From positions 62,001 to 126,000 of the forward strand of contig DASXZW010000104.1 in the NCBI GenBank assembly GCA_036501665.1: 64,000 nucleotides of DNA, written 5' to 3'. This document shows positions 53,469 through 61,890 of this stretch, in pieces (the stretch's first letter is position 1; the number at the start of each line of letters is the position of its first letter). The notes beneath the pieces were generated by a model. The model searched no databases and was not told the origin of the DNA. It was given only the letters and a program-made list of their open reading frames with translations. Position numbers and translations under genes: made by a program. The stretch comes from DATAUD01 sp036501665 (GTDB lineage: Bacteria; Verrucomicrobiota; Verrucomicrobiia; Limisphaerales; Palsa-1400).

Positions 53469-54614
53469 TCGTCCGTCTCGTCCTTCACCCCGGCCATCCG
53501 CTTTAGCGGGCAACCCGCGCGCAACCATGCGTTGATGAACGGATCCAGGTCCCCATCCATCACCGCCTGGACATTGCTGGTCTCTTCGCCCGTGCGCAGG
53601 TCCTTCACCATCCGATACGGTTGGAACACGTAACTCCGAATCTGGTGCCCCCACCCAATCGCCCCCTTCTCGCCGTAAAATCGTTCCAGCTCCGCCTTCT
53701 GTTCATCGAGCCGCTTCGCGTAAATCTTGGAGATCAACAACCGCATTGCCGTCGCGCGATTCTGGTGCTGTGACCGCTGATTCTGCGACGCCGCAACAAG
53801 CCCCGTCGGCAAGTGCGTGATGCGCACCGCCGTCTCCACCTTGTTGACGTTCTGCCCGCCCTTGCCGCCGGACCGATACGTATCCACCTGCAACTCCACC
53901 GGCGGCAAAACGATGTCCGAGCTTGTCTCCTCGATTTCTGCGATCACGTCCACGCTCGCAAAACTCGTGTGCCGCCGCTTGTTGGAATCAAACGGCGAAA
54001 TCCGCACCAGCCGATGCACCCCGCGTTCCGCCTTGCAAAATCCGTACGCACATTCGCCGCGAACCAGCAGCGTCGCGCTCTTGATCCCAGCAGTTTCGCC
54101 GGGGAGCGCGTCCGTCACTTCAACTTCCCAGCCGCGCGCCTCAAGCCAGCGTTGATACATGCGCAGCAGCATGTTCGCCCAATCGCAAGACTCCGTTCCG
54201 CCCGCGCCGGAATTGATGCTGAGAATGCAATTATTCTTGTCATGCGGCCCGTTGAGAAAAACCTTCAACTCCAGCCCGTCGAGTTCCTTGGCCAATGCGG
54301 ACAATTCGCGCTCCAGTTCCGTTTCGTGCCGCGCCTGTTCGGCGGCCGGTTCCTCCTGCGCCAATTCCAGCATCACGCGAAAATCGTCGATTTGGCGTTC
54401 AGCCTTGAGGATCGGCTCAGTTTTTTTGCGCAGGGAATTGGCCTCGTCAATGAGCGACTGCGCTTTCTCCCGGTTGCTCCAGAAATTTTCCTGCGTCATC
54501 AGGGCGTCGAGCTCGCCGAGACGCTTTTGGATTATAGGGACGTCAAAGAAACCTCCGCAAATGGGCGACTTTTTGGGCGGCGCGCGGCAACTCTTCTTTA
54601 ATTTTCTCGAACAT
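53465..54614 (-). CDS. prfB: Peptide chain release factor 2, with programmed +1 frameshift
   Basis: The zero frame starts at the ATG at 54614 and reads 23 codons, MFEKIKEELPRAAQKVAHLR then RFL, to an in-frame TGA at 54545-54543. A +1 slip there enters the long frame at GAC (DVPIIQKRLGELDAL), which runs 359 codons to the stop at 53465, about 382 residues in total. The release-factor features are ISPFDSN (SPF stop-codon recognition, UGA/UAA) and YRSGGKGGQNVNKVETAVR (GGQ peptidyl-tRNA hydrolysis). RF2 terminates at UAA and UGA. Reading the long frame alone from an upstream ATG gives a false N-terminus. Confidence 0.93.
54543..54557 (-). promoter_or_regulatory. prfB autoregulatory frameshift site
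   Basis: On the minus strand: CGG AGG TTT CTT TGA, followed by C. The internal Shine-Dalgarno-like GGAGG lies three bases before CTT, the slippery codon, and TGA C is a poor terminator. This matches the classical RF2 control site, which senses low RF2. Confidence 0.93.
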
Positions 54615-54682
54615 GCCCTTGAATATACCTGAGCCATCCCCGCCCGCCAATTGGTAATTTCGGCTTGGCCATCAGCCACCCA

Positions 54683-55033
54683 TCAAGGGGAGTGAACATA
54701 AACACCTTCCCAACCAACAGCGTAACCATCCCCCGTGCGCCGGTAACGAACCTTCGGAAGATCAGGCTCGATGGCTCTCTCTTCTGGTGAATTGGCGAAC
54801 GAAAGAACCGCGATGGAATCCGGGTAGTGACCGTTCTCTTTTTTGTACGCTTCCACTTTTGCGGCGACCAACTCCTTCACAATGGTCATCCGATGAAATT
54901 CTTCCCGAGACTTTTGCGTTTTACGTAAATCTTGGATGAGCATTACCGCCGCCGACAGCAATACCAAGCTCACTAAAATGAGAATAACCCGGTCGGTTTT
55001 TCTCATCGACAGTCTGGATTTTTTCCTGGGCAT
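54683..55033 (-). CDS. Small membrane protein with a pseudopilin-like soluble part
   Basis: 116 residues. A basic N-terminus, one membrane helix (RVILILVSLVLLSAAVMLI), a charged helix and then VAAKVEAYKKENGHYPDSIAVL, which resembles the GspG region (I..Y...NGxYP.s...L). The prepilin cleavage motif with Phe-Thr-Leu-Glu is missing, so it would stay as an uncleaved single-span protein. Role unknown. Confidence 0.55.
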   Translation of the reverse strand: MPRKKSRLSMRKTDRVILILVSLVLLSAAVMLIQDLRKTQKSREEFHRMTIVKELVAAKVEAYKKENGHYPDSIAVLSFANSPEERAIEPDLPKVRYRRTGDGYAVGWEGVYVHSP

Positions 55034-55121
55034 CTATTTGAGATTACTCACTTCTTATCAAGGAGGGCGCATCTTGACAATACTACACTCTTGAAAGAAG
55101 AGCTCAGCTCCGCCGCAATTT

Positions 55122-55172
55122 CTCCCTCTCCTCCGCACACTTGTGGAGGAGAGGGGCGGGGAGAGGAGGCTC
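55122..55172. repeat. Palindromic repeat, family B copy 2
   Basis: CTCCCTCTCCTCCGCACAC..TGTGGAGGAGAGG then GGCGGGGAGAGGAGGCTCC; same arms as 32433 and 59706 with a different loop. It lies in the gap between two small genes. Confidence 0.85.
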
Positions 55173-55217
55173 CTCTCTCTGCTCAAATGAATTGTAGCAG
55201 TGGCAGGATGTGCCAAA

Positions 55218-55427
55218 TCAAAGTTCATCTTCGCGCTCTGTATAGAACAAAGTGCGCGCCCGTTCATGATCCGATTCCTCGACAAACACCTGCGTCTCCC
55301 GATTCAAATCGCCATCGTCCGGCGCATTGGCATCAACCCATTCCTGCCGCGCGCGAATCCCGTGCTTTTCAAGCATCGCGACCAGCAACTCCGCGTTCAC
55401 CTGCGGCCCTGTATAAAACAGCTTCAT
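55218..55427 (-). CDS. DUF2007-like small protein
   Basis: 69 residues. KLFYTGPQVNAELLVAMLEKHGIRARQEWVDA then TQVFVEESDHERARTLFYTERE follows the DUF2007 pattern (putative signal transducing protein: strand, helix with nAelvkxxLexxGI, then vfVxxxdxxxA). Its ATG shares one base with the stop of the upstream membrane protein gene. Confidence 0.7.
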   Translation of the reverse strand: MKLFYTGPQVNAELLVAMLEKHGIRARQEWVDANAPDDGDLNRETQVFVEESDHERARTLFYTEREDEL

Positions 55428-56317
55428 TAATTCGCAGCCAATTGCGTAGCGGCACCGAATTGCTTCTCAACGAATATTGGAACGATTATCAACGTAAGTC
55501 CAACTCCTGTAAACATGGCGCCTGCAACGATACAGAACGAATTGAATTCTTTGGCACTATGAAAATGCTGGACGAAGAACTTTGTCGCATTCTTGCCGGG
55601 TTGAGTACCTAGGTTTTGCATTACGGTTTTGGGTGTAGTCTTGTAACGACGTTCTAGGCCCCCGAATAATAGCGGTGCTCCATTCAAGAACAGAAAAATT
55701 CCCAACATCGTGACGTAAAGCCATAGAAGACGTACAGGGGAGGCAGGTTTTCTTTGGAGAATTGGAATTGCTTTATTTTCCTGTTGAGTTCGCGCCATCT
55801 CGTCACAAAAAAGCTTTGTTTGGTCTGGATTCTCGATCAAGAATCGGAATCGAAACTGCGCGTTGCTTCGTTTGCCTGACTTTGAACGCTTCAATGGAAT
55901 CGGTTTCCCTCTACGAAATCCGGCATGTTGCACAACCAAGCAACAACGCGTACTTGACGCGGAATTTTCGGCCAAGTGGAGGGAACCGATTGAAGACCAT
56001 GGCACCGTTCCGTATTTCGACCACGAAGAAGCGACGCCTTCGTCGGTAATTTCGATGCTGCGCTTCATCATATTGCCAAAAGAAAACGATGACGTCAGCA
56101 GAAAGAGGAAAGGAAAACCCGCAACACCGGTGATTGCCAAGGCACTCCAAAACCAGCGATTCCAATCCGCGTCTTGGGCCCACAAAGTCCAAAAAACCAT
56201 TTCCCATCCGCAGAGAAGCGTAAAAACACAGATAGGCATGAGCAGTCGAACCTGTGTCCGAAGCAGCAGCCATTTCGCCCCTGGCACCGGATCGGCCTCT
56301 TGCAATCGGAGGGCCAT
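55427..56317 (-). CDS. Hypothetical four-helix membrane protein
   Basis: 296 residues. Membrane segments are near 27-48, 55-76, 200-222 and 262-284. Between the second and third is a soluble domain of about 110 residues (IEITDEGVASSWSKYGTVPWSSIGSLHLAENSA), resembling YcxB/PH-like domains, which convert a strand with W and the I..l motif. Assignment is weak. Coupled to the DUF2007 gene. Confidence 0.5.
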   Translation of the reverse strand: MALRLQEADPVPGAKWLLLRTQVRLLMPICVFTLLCGWEMVFWTLWAQDADWNRWFWSALAITGVAGFPFLFLLTSSFSFGNMMKRSIEITDEGVASSWSKYGTVPWSSIGSLHLAENSASSTRCCLVVQHAGFRRGKPIPLKRSKSGKRSNAQFRFRFLIENPDQTKLFCDEMARTQQENKAIPILQRKPASPVRLLWLYVTMLGIFLFLNGAPLLFGGLERRYKTTPKTVMQNLGTQPGKNATKFFVQHFHSAKEFNSFCIVAGAMFTGVGLTLIIVPIFVEKQFGAATQLAAN

Positions 56318-56393
56318 GAGCGAATGGTGCGGACTGGTTGAGTATTATTCAAGGAGGAACAACGGCCGAAACTTTCCTCCTCAAATATTGTTT

Positions 56394-57009
56394 ATGTGCA
56401 AACGTCGGTCTGTGGCGTCGCGCCTTTGGCTGTCGGCGGTCGCGCTGCTTTGTTGTCTCTGTCAGAACGCTTTCAGCCAGGTCATCGTCACCAATTACAC
56501 CACCTTTTCCGCGGCATTGGCCGGCGGCAATGTCATCACAAACTTTGAAAGCAATTCAGCCATCTCGCTGACCAACTCCAGCCAAACCCTCGAAATCACC
56601 ACCAAGGTCTTCATCGACGCTGGCAGTAATAACATTGTGATTGACGGAGAAAGTGTGGCGCGCACTTTCCACCTCCATCCGAATTGCCAATTGACCATTA
56701 ACAATCTGCAATTGCTCAACGGCGCGAGCAGCACCCGCGGCAGTGCTATCTACAATGAAGGCACTCTGATCATGAGAAACTGCATCATTTCCGTCAATGC
56801 CGCCCACAAATCGCAGCGGCACGGACGGTTCGACCAATACCTCCGGCGGCAACGTCGCCGGCGGCGCGATTTTCAGCACCGGTCCGCTCTTCGTTTACTA
56901 TTCTGAATTCGGCACCAACAGCGCGTTCGCGGGCGAAGGCGGGCTTGGCGACCCGGGTCGCTGGTTTAAATGGCATTTCCCAGTTTCCATGGTATTCTCA
57001 TCCTCATGA
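56394..57009 (+). pseudogene. Truncated and frameshifted secreted surface protein
   Basis: From the ATG at 56394 there is a signal peptide (LWLSAVALLCCLCQNAFSQ). Next comes a polymorphic-outer-membrane-like or parallel beta-helix start: NSSQTLEITTKVFIDAGSNNIVIDGESVARTFHLHPNCQLTINNLQLLNGASSTRGSAIYNEGTLIMRNC. At about 56795 the sense shifts to another frame (NRSGTDGSTNTSGGNVAGGAIFSTGPLFVYYSEFGTNSAFAGEGG), which ends at 57009 within the vapBC promoter and start. The rest of the gene, normally hundreds of residues, is missing. It is broken by both a frameshift and a 3' deletion or insertion. Confidence 0.75.
56970..56998 (+). promoter_or_regulatory. Promoter of vapBC copy 2, predicted leaderless
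   Basis: ATGGCA at 56970-56975, 17-base spacer, TATTCT at 56993-56998 preceded by TGG. The vapB ATG follows seven bases after the -10. TGGTATTCT is identical to the element at vapBC copy 1. Confidence 0.5.
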
Positions 57010-57284
57010 ATGAGACGACAGTTCATATCGATCAAGCGGGCCGGATTGTGCTTCCTAAGCCTCTCCGTGACCGCTTTCGGTTGAGAAACGGCGACACTTT
57101 GGCCGTGGAAGCAAAGGGTGATGCGATCGAACTTCGCCCGATTCACCCAGTCGAACAGTTAAAGCGCATCAACGGCGTGTTGGTTTTCGGGGCTACCGGT
57201 TCGCTGGCTGCCGAAGACTTTGTTGGCCAATCGCGTGACGAACGAATTGATGACATAATTGGATCTGCTAAAACACGACGATGA
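57006..57284 (+). CDS. vapB: AbrB/VapB-type antitoxin (copy 2)
   Basis: 92 residues. VHIDQAGRIVLPKPLRDRFRLRNGDTLAVEAKGDAIELRPI is the AbrB swapped hairpin. The tail, SLAAEDFVGQSRDERIDDIIG, resembles that of the antitoxin at 15368. The TGA overlaps the toxin ATG by four bases. Confidence 0.85.
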   Translation: MNETTVHIDQAGRIVLPKPLRDRFRLRNGDTLAVEAKGDAIELRPIHPVEQLKRINGVLVFGATGSLAAEDFVGQSRDERIDDIIGSAKTRR

Positions 57285-57718
57285 CCGTCTTTTGCGATAC
57301 CAACGTACTGGTTGCGACCTGTGTGGCCAGCCATCCTCACCACAACGCGGCGCGACCGGTTCTGGAAAGGATCAAAGCCGGTGCTGACAAAGGTTTTGCG
57401 GCATCGCACACGCTGGCCGAGTCCTATGCCGTCCTTACTCGCCTTCCGGGCGCAAGCCAGGTGCCGCCCGGCGTCGCATGGCAGCTAATTTCAGAAAATA
57501 TCATTAAGAACTTTACGTCGATTTCGCTCTCACCCACGGAGTATTCCAAGACACTCGAAGCTGCGGCGCACTTAAATGTACAGGGCGGAAGAATTTACGA
57601 TGCGCTCCTTTTCGCTGCGGCAATAAAGAGCGGTGCACAACGCATCTACACGTTTAACGTCGCCCACTTTCAAAGCGTTGCTCCGGTAACTTTTGCCAGT
57701 CGAATTGTTTCTCCCTGA
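57281..57718 (+). CDS. vapC: PIN-domain ribonuclease toxin VapC (copy 2)
   Basis: 145 residues. PIN residues: VFCDTNVLVATCV (Asp), ASHTLAESYAVLTRLPG (Glu), GGRIYDALLFAAAIKSGAQRIYTFNVAHF (Asp). It is homologous to VapC copy 1 (15664) along its length. Probable RNA endonuclease held by the antitoxin. Confidence 0.87.
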   Translation: MTVFCDTNVLVATCVASHPHHNAARPVLERIKAGADKGFAASHTLAESYAVLTRLPGASQVPPGVAWQLISENIIKNFTSISLSPTEYSKTLEAAAHLNVQGGRIYDALLFAAAIKSGAQRIYTFNVAHFQSVAPVTFASRIVSP

Positions 57719-58202
57719 AGTTTCACGCGTTCGCATAATAGCTTGTTTATTAAGACAATCTTGTTTGCGCGGCTTGAATTTCCCAAAAAAGCAAAAAACG
57801 TCGATTCAGTTTACAGAATTGGTTTTGTAAGGAATTCCCCCGTAAAACACCTGGGAAAGCCCCGATGTTCGTCGGATTTGCTTACAAAGCGCGGTTTTCT
57901 CCAGAAAACTAGCGCTTTCATAATATGTTATATATTAACAGTTTGTGATTATTTCAGAGCCGTCGTTTCCTTTGGCGTGGCGGCTGCTGAGATCGTGGCG
58001 GAATTGAGTTATAATTGAGAAACCATACAAACCATATCCAAACCTTCCTTCGACTCGGGGTCCGCGCCTCTAATGCAGGTGGCGCGTTGTCTGCGGTGTT
58101 GGTGAACATGCCGCGCGTTCCTTGTCACCTTTAGCAAGTTTCGCTGCGTTTTGGCGGCTATGCGCATTCCCCCCGCGCGTAGCCGCTTCTTTTTTTGCGC
58201 AA
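57719..58202. other. Gene-free stretch between vapC and larA
   Basis: No convincing gene. One open frame of 91 codons (57743-58018) has no homology signal or good start. The left part is AT-rich. From about 58060 the sequence becomes GC-rich, and GCTGCGTTTTGGCGGCTA (58143-58160) resembles, in inverted form, part of the loop of the hairpin that follows. Confidence 0.5.
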
Positions 58203-58367
58203 GAGCGCTTAAAGAAATTCTGTGGCCATTTGAAGCGAGGATTTTTGAGTTCTGGCAAGGGAGCATGTTCGCAAGTGACCTGCGACGTAGCCGAAACGCA
58301 GCCAGAACTCAAAAAGACCGCTCTCTCTCATCATATTCAAATGGCCGCAGAGTTTCTTTAAGTGCTC
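58203..58367 (+). repeat. Long imperfect inverted repeat, possible structured RNA
   Basis: Left arm 58203-58234 pairs with 58336-58367 over 32 bases, with three mismatches that are all G-U pairs if read as plus-strand RNA. Inner arms 58242-58256 and 58301-58315 (TTTTTGAGTTCTGGC and its complement) pair perfectly over 15 bases. A 44-base loop (58257-58300) closes it. It ends 57 bases before the larA start. Confidence 0.75.
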
Positions 58368-58424
58368 AAGCAAAAGAACTGTATATTCTTGCCGAATCGT
58401 TCCAATATCGGAATCGCACTGCGC

Positions 58425-59687
58425 ATGAAAATTAATCTAGCTTACGGCCAGGGCCATTTGCCGGTGGACTTGCCCGACGACCGCGTGACAGTCATCCAAC
58501 CGGCCCACCGCCCCGGCCTCGCGGACGAACGCGCCGCCGTGATAGCCGCGCTCGAAAAACCGACCGCTGCCGCCCCTTTGCGCGATTGGGTCAAACCCGG
58601 CCATAAAGTTTGCATCACCTTCACCGACATCACGCGAGCCACGCCCAATCACCGCCTGATCCCCTGGCTCCTCGAGTACCTTTCCGGCGTCCCCCGCGAG
58701 AACATCACACTGCTCAACCAACTCGGCACCCACCGCCCAAACACCAAAGCTGAACTGGAAACATTGCTCACTCCCGAAGTCGTCCGCAATTACCGCGTGC
58801 TCAACCACGAACCTGAAAATGAAGCCGAACTCACGCAATTCGGCGCCATGCGCGACGGCACACCCGCGTTGATCAATCGCCATGTCGCCGCGGCCGATGT
58901 CCGGATCGCCACAGGCTTCATCGAACCTCACTTTTTTGCGGGATTCAGCGGCGGAATAAAGGGAATTATCCCTGGTTGCGGCGGATTGCGCAGCATCATG
59001 AGCAATCACGGCTACCGCAACATCAACGATCCCAATTCGACTTTCGGCATCACCGTCGGCAACCCGCTTTGGGAAGAGTTGCGTGAAGTCGCCTTGCGCG
59101 TCGGCCCCAGCTTTCTTCTCAACGTCACCCTCAACGAGCAGCGCGACATCACCGGCGTTTTTGCCGGAGACCTGATTGCCGCGCACAAACTCGGCTACGA
59201 ATTCGTCCGCCAATCCGCGATGCAAAAGGTCAAAGGCCCCTTTGAAATCGTCGTGACCACCAACAGCGGATACCCGCTCGACCTGAATCTTTACCAGGGC
59301 GTCAAAGGCATGAGCGCCGGCGCGCGGATTCTCGAAAAGGGCGGCCTGCTGATTCTCGCCTGCGAATGCCGTCAAGGCGTTCCCGCCGGAAGCCCGCTCG
59401 ATCAACTATTGGCCAGCGCAAAAAGCCCCGAGGAAATCCTCACCATGCTGAGCACACCCGGTTTCGTGCGACCCGAACAATGGCAGGCGCAAATCCAGGC
59501 CCTGATCCAAAGGCGCGCTGAAGTTCTACTTTACAGTTCCCTCTCGGACGAAATCGTTCGCGGCGCATTCCTGACTCCTTGCCACGACATCGCCGCCGCC
59601 GTCCAGGAGCGACTAAAAATTCTCGGTCCAAACGCCCGCGTCGCCGTCCTCCCCCAAGGCCCGCTGACAATTCCGTATCTGGCCTGA
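58425..59687 (+). CDS. larA: LarA-like nickel-pincer racemase
   Basis: 420 residues from the ATG at 58425. DUF2088/LarA motifs: KVCITFTDITRATPNHRLIPWLL, LLNQLGTHRPNTKAELETLLT, RIATGFIEPHFFAGFSGGIKGIIPGCGG (conserved His and the Lys that tethers the nickel-pincer cofactor in LarA) and NSGYPLDLNLYQGVKGMSAG. Family members racemise lactate or related 2-hydroxyacids. The cofactor genes larB, larC and larE are not next to it. The substrate is uncertain as the family is broad. Confidence 0.87.
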   Translation: MKINLAYGQGHLPVDLPDDRVTVIQPAHRPGLADERAAVIAALEKPTAAAPLRDWVKPGHKVCITFTDITRATPNHRLIPWLLEYLSGVPRENITLLNQLGTHRPNTKAELETLLTPEVVRNYRVLNHEPENEAELTQFGAMRDGTPALINRHVAAADVRIATGFIEPHFFAGFSGGIKGIIPGCGGLRSIMSNHGYRNINDPNSTFGITVGNPLWEELREVALRVGPSFLLNVTLNEQRDITGVFAGDLIAAHKLGYEFVRQSAMQKVKGPFEIVVTTNSGYPLDLNLYQGVKGMSAGARILEKGGLLILACECRQGVPAGSPLDQLLASAKSPEEILTMLSTPGFVRPEQWQAQIQALIQRRAEVLLYSSLSDEIVRGAFLTPCHDIAAAVQERLKILGPNARVAVLPQGPLTIPYLA

Positions 59688-59705
59688 CCGTGGACGCCCT
59701 AACTT

Positions 59706-59758
59706 CTCCCTCTCTTCCACGCGTGCGTGGAGGAGAGGGTAAGGGGAGAGGAGGCTCC
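59706..59758. repeat. Palindromic repeat, family B copy 3
   Basis: CTCCCTCTCTTCCACGCG..CGTGGAGGAGAGG then GTAAGGGGAGAGGAGGCTCC. It begins 18 bases after the larA stop, so could act as a 3' hairpin there. Confidence 0.85.
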
Positions 59759-59825
59759 GGTTCGGAAAGGAAAATGGTTGCAGTGTCAAGATGAACCCGG
59801 GAAAAGCGGGATTCACGAAAAGAGC

Positions 59826-60029
59826 TTAACAGCTCAACTGACCTTCGCGCAAAGCAGCGTCCACAAAAGCGTCCAACTTCGGTCTCGGGCGGGCGTCGTC
59901 AATGATGCGTTCCCATTCCAAATCTCCGCTTCGATGTTGCAGAAAACGCGCGAAATCCACAACCTCCTGCGCCTTTTCCTCTGGAAGTGCATCGACAATT
60001 TCAACTAACACTTTGGAGACCGCAGTCAT
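59826..60029 (-). CDS. Small DUF2281-like putative antitoxin
   Basis: 67 residues from the ATG at 60029. VLVEIVDALPEEKAQEVVDFARFLQHRSGDLEWERIIDDARPRPKLDAFVDAAL has the VDxLPEEKxxEVxDFxxFL pattern of DUF2281 proteins, often antitoxins of PIN or RelE toxins. No toxin gene is adjacent; it lies between larA and a pseudopilin gene. Confidence 0.65.
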   Translation of the reverse strand: MTAVSKVLVEIVDALPEEKAQEVVDFARFLQHRSGDLEWERIIDDARPRPKLDAFVDAALREGQLSC

Positions 60030-60079
60030 TGACAGCACTGTAGCCCTTTCGAACCGCGACGACAAGTTGATTTCCCGTG

Positions 60080-60805
60080 TCACCACCACGGGTTCTTGTC
60101 GCGATCCACTTTCAGGTCAATATTATTATTGATTGGAAACCGGTAGGGCGCGACATGGGCATCGCCCCACAACATGATCGTAAAAGTTTGCCCCTTGTAA
60201 TTGTGCCAAATGCTGGCCGCGGCGGTGTCCCCGCGATTCACATGCCAAACCCAATCGCCCTGAATCACCTTCGTAACCGGCTTGATTCCCACAGTGCTGA
60301 CCTTCATCGACGTGCGATCATAGGCGTCGTCACCGGTCGGATTGCCAAAAGGATGCTCCACACCGTAAGAATCCCCGCCCCATTGAACCAGGTAACTGTT
60401 GCCATAGGTCGCAAAACAATTGCTCTTTGTCGTCGCTGTTACCGACACGAAATCTCCCGCGTCGCCCATATCCGCCGGGCATTGGAAAATTTCCTTTTTC
60501 CCTTGGTAATTGTAGAGTGCCCGTTTCGTGGCCGGAACAAACATATCATACGTCCCATCCTTCCCGCCGAGCGTGTTCCAATCCAACAACTGCGGATACA
60601 CATCTGCGTAGTCGTCGGTGTAAAGTTTGAGCGAAACCCCAATCTGCTTCTGGTTGGAGATGCACTGGTCCTTCATCGCCTCTTTTTTGGCGTTCGACAG
60701 CGCAGGCAAAAGCATACTTGCCAAAATCGTAATGATCGCAATCACAACCAAAAGCTCGATCAGCGTGAAGCCACGGATTGCCCGGTTGTTCGCATCCGAA
60801 TTCAT
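60080..60805 (-). CDS. DUF1559-like pseudopilin (prepilin-type N-terminus)
   Basis: 241 residues from the ATG at 60805. AIRGFTLIELLVVIAIITILASMLLPALSNAKKEAMKDQCISNQKQIGVSLKLYTDDYADVYP is the planctomycete/verrucomicrobial pseudopilin pattern with cleavage after Gly. The C-terminal IMLWGDAHVAPYRF corresponds to the H-X9-DG motif, with GDAHV in place of DGHV. It stands alone, not in the cassette at the left end. Such proteins are numerous in these genomes; role uncertain. Confidence 0.82.
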   Translation of the reverse strand: MNSDANNRAIRGFTLIELLVVIAIITILASMLLPALSNAKKEAMKDQCISNQKQIGVSLKLYTDDYADVYPQLLDWNTLGGKDGTYDMFVPATKRALYNYQGKKEIFQCPADMGDAGDFVSVTATTKSNCFATYGNSYLVQWGGDSYGVEHPFGNPTGDDAYDRTSMKVSTVGIKPVTKVIQGDWVWHVNRGDTAAASIWHNYKGQTFTIMLWGDAHVAPYRFPINNNIDLKVDRDKNPWW

Positions 60806-60994
60806 AACGTCATTAGCCAACAATGCGCCAAATACTTGACGATATCAACATCTGCATTTCAGCGATGGCCGGTCCTTGCGCCAGTTTAATCCGCTGTTGA
60901 GGGATTTTGACGAAACCGGCGCACAGTCCTCGGCGAAATAATTTTAAAAAACGCTCTCGTTCCGATCAAAAGAACCTGCTAAACTTCGGCGAAC

Positions 60995-61885
60995 TTGAAC
61001 AGAAAAAACAAGACAGTCCAAACGAACTTTGGCGATTATAAGAAAGACGCTCATAATTGGATTACACTCGCAACCGGCGAATTCTATCCCGATATTTTAC
61101 CGCAAGCCTGCGAGTTGTACAAACCAGTTCTTGTCTTATTCGGACAATTCGTTCAATCCTCAGAATCGTCTGCGGCATTGTTTCGTCAGATTTGTGATGT
61201 ATCGGAAGGTTGGATGCGTGTTCAACTTGCGCGGGTTTTTCGCAAATATGTAAGTCCTAATACGCCAGTCGAGATGCTGAAAAAGAAAGCGTCCTGCGAA
61301 AAAATCATCGAATACTTCGGGAAGGAATTCCGAGCGGTTCAAGAAGTCCAGAAAGCATATAAATCTCGTCCCATTCCCGACGAAGCCCTTTGTGCAGTTT
61401 TATGGGAATACAAAGACCGAGGCAAAAAGGGATACGACTTAACCGCAAAGATTTTTAGAACACTTCGTGAGCAATTTCCTTCTTTGACGATTAAAGGACC
61501 GGAGGGCGCAGGAAAGGACATCCTCCTTCATGATATTTTCGTTGACTATCCCAATCTATCGCGCCCAGTTGATTTTGTAGTCTATGATGAAGACAAGACC
61601 TCGATTCTTGCAATCGGGCTTGCACGATACGATTCCGACAGAGGAGGCGCGCAAGAGGACGATCGCACCGGTGGTTATTTCAACTGCGCGCAAGAACTTT
61701 TCATGTATACGAAGCTCAATAAACTCCGAACGAAATTGATCTTCGTTAACGACGGACCCGGTCTGTTGCTTGGTTCAATGTGGAATGACTATGCGCGGCT
61801 TGAGCAAAGCCAAAAAGGCAGCATCGTTGTTTTGACGTTGCGAATGATTTCGGAGCGGCTGTCTTTGGATTGGCTGCGGAGTTGA
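60995..61885 (+). CDS. Putative type II restriction endonuclease
   Basis: 296 residues with a TTG start; no better start is seen. The C-terminal third holds the probable nuclease: LSRPVDFVVYDEDKTSILAIGLARYDSDRGGAQEDDRTGGYFNCAQELFMYTKL. The Asp in PVDF and the ARYDSDRGGAQEDDR block recall a group of type II enzymes found next to adenine or N4-cytosine methylases. The family name is not certain. A canonical ExK after the Asp is not obvious. It precedes the methyltransferase by five bases, and the region looks AT-rich compared with its surroundings. Confidence 0.7.
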   Translation: MNRKNKTVQTNFGDYKKDAHNWITLATGEFYPDILPQACELYKPVLVLFGQFVQSSESSAALFRQICDVSEGWMRVQLARVFRKYVSPNTPVEMLKKKASCEKIIEYFGKEFRAVQEVQKAYKSRPIPDEALCAVLWEYKDRGKKGYDLTAKIFRTLREQFPSLTIKGPEGAGKDILLHDIFVDYPNLSRPVDFVVYDEDKTSILAIGLARYDSDRGGAQEDDRTGGYFNCAQELFMYTKLNKLRTKLIFVNDGPGLLLGSMWNDYARLEQSQKGSIVVLTLRMISERLSLDWLRS

Positions 61886-61890
61886 ATCTT

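Noticed and set aside
55863..56393. Upstream part of the 347-codon frame containing the surface-protein remnant
   Set aside because: It is antisense to the four-helix membrane protein gene; a signal peptide begins at the ATG at 56394.
57743..58018. 91-codon open frame after vapC copy 2
   Set aside because: No ribosome-binding site, homology signal or coding-like composition.
58070..58312. 80-codon minus-strand open frame over the long inverted repeat
   Set aside because: It runs through the hairpin arm and is better explained by the inverted repeat than by a protein.
58437..59405. 322-codon open frame opposite larA
   Set aside because: Antisense shadow of larA with no recognisable family.
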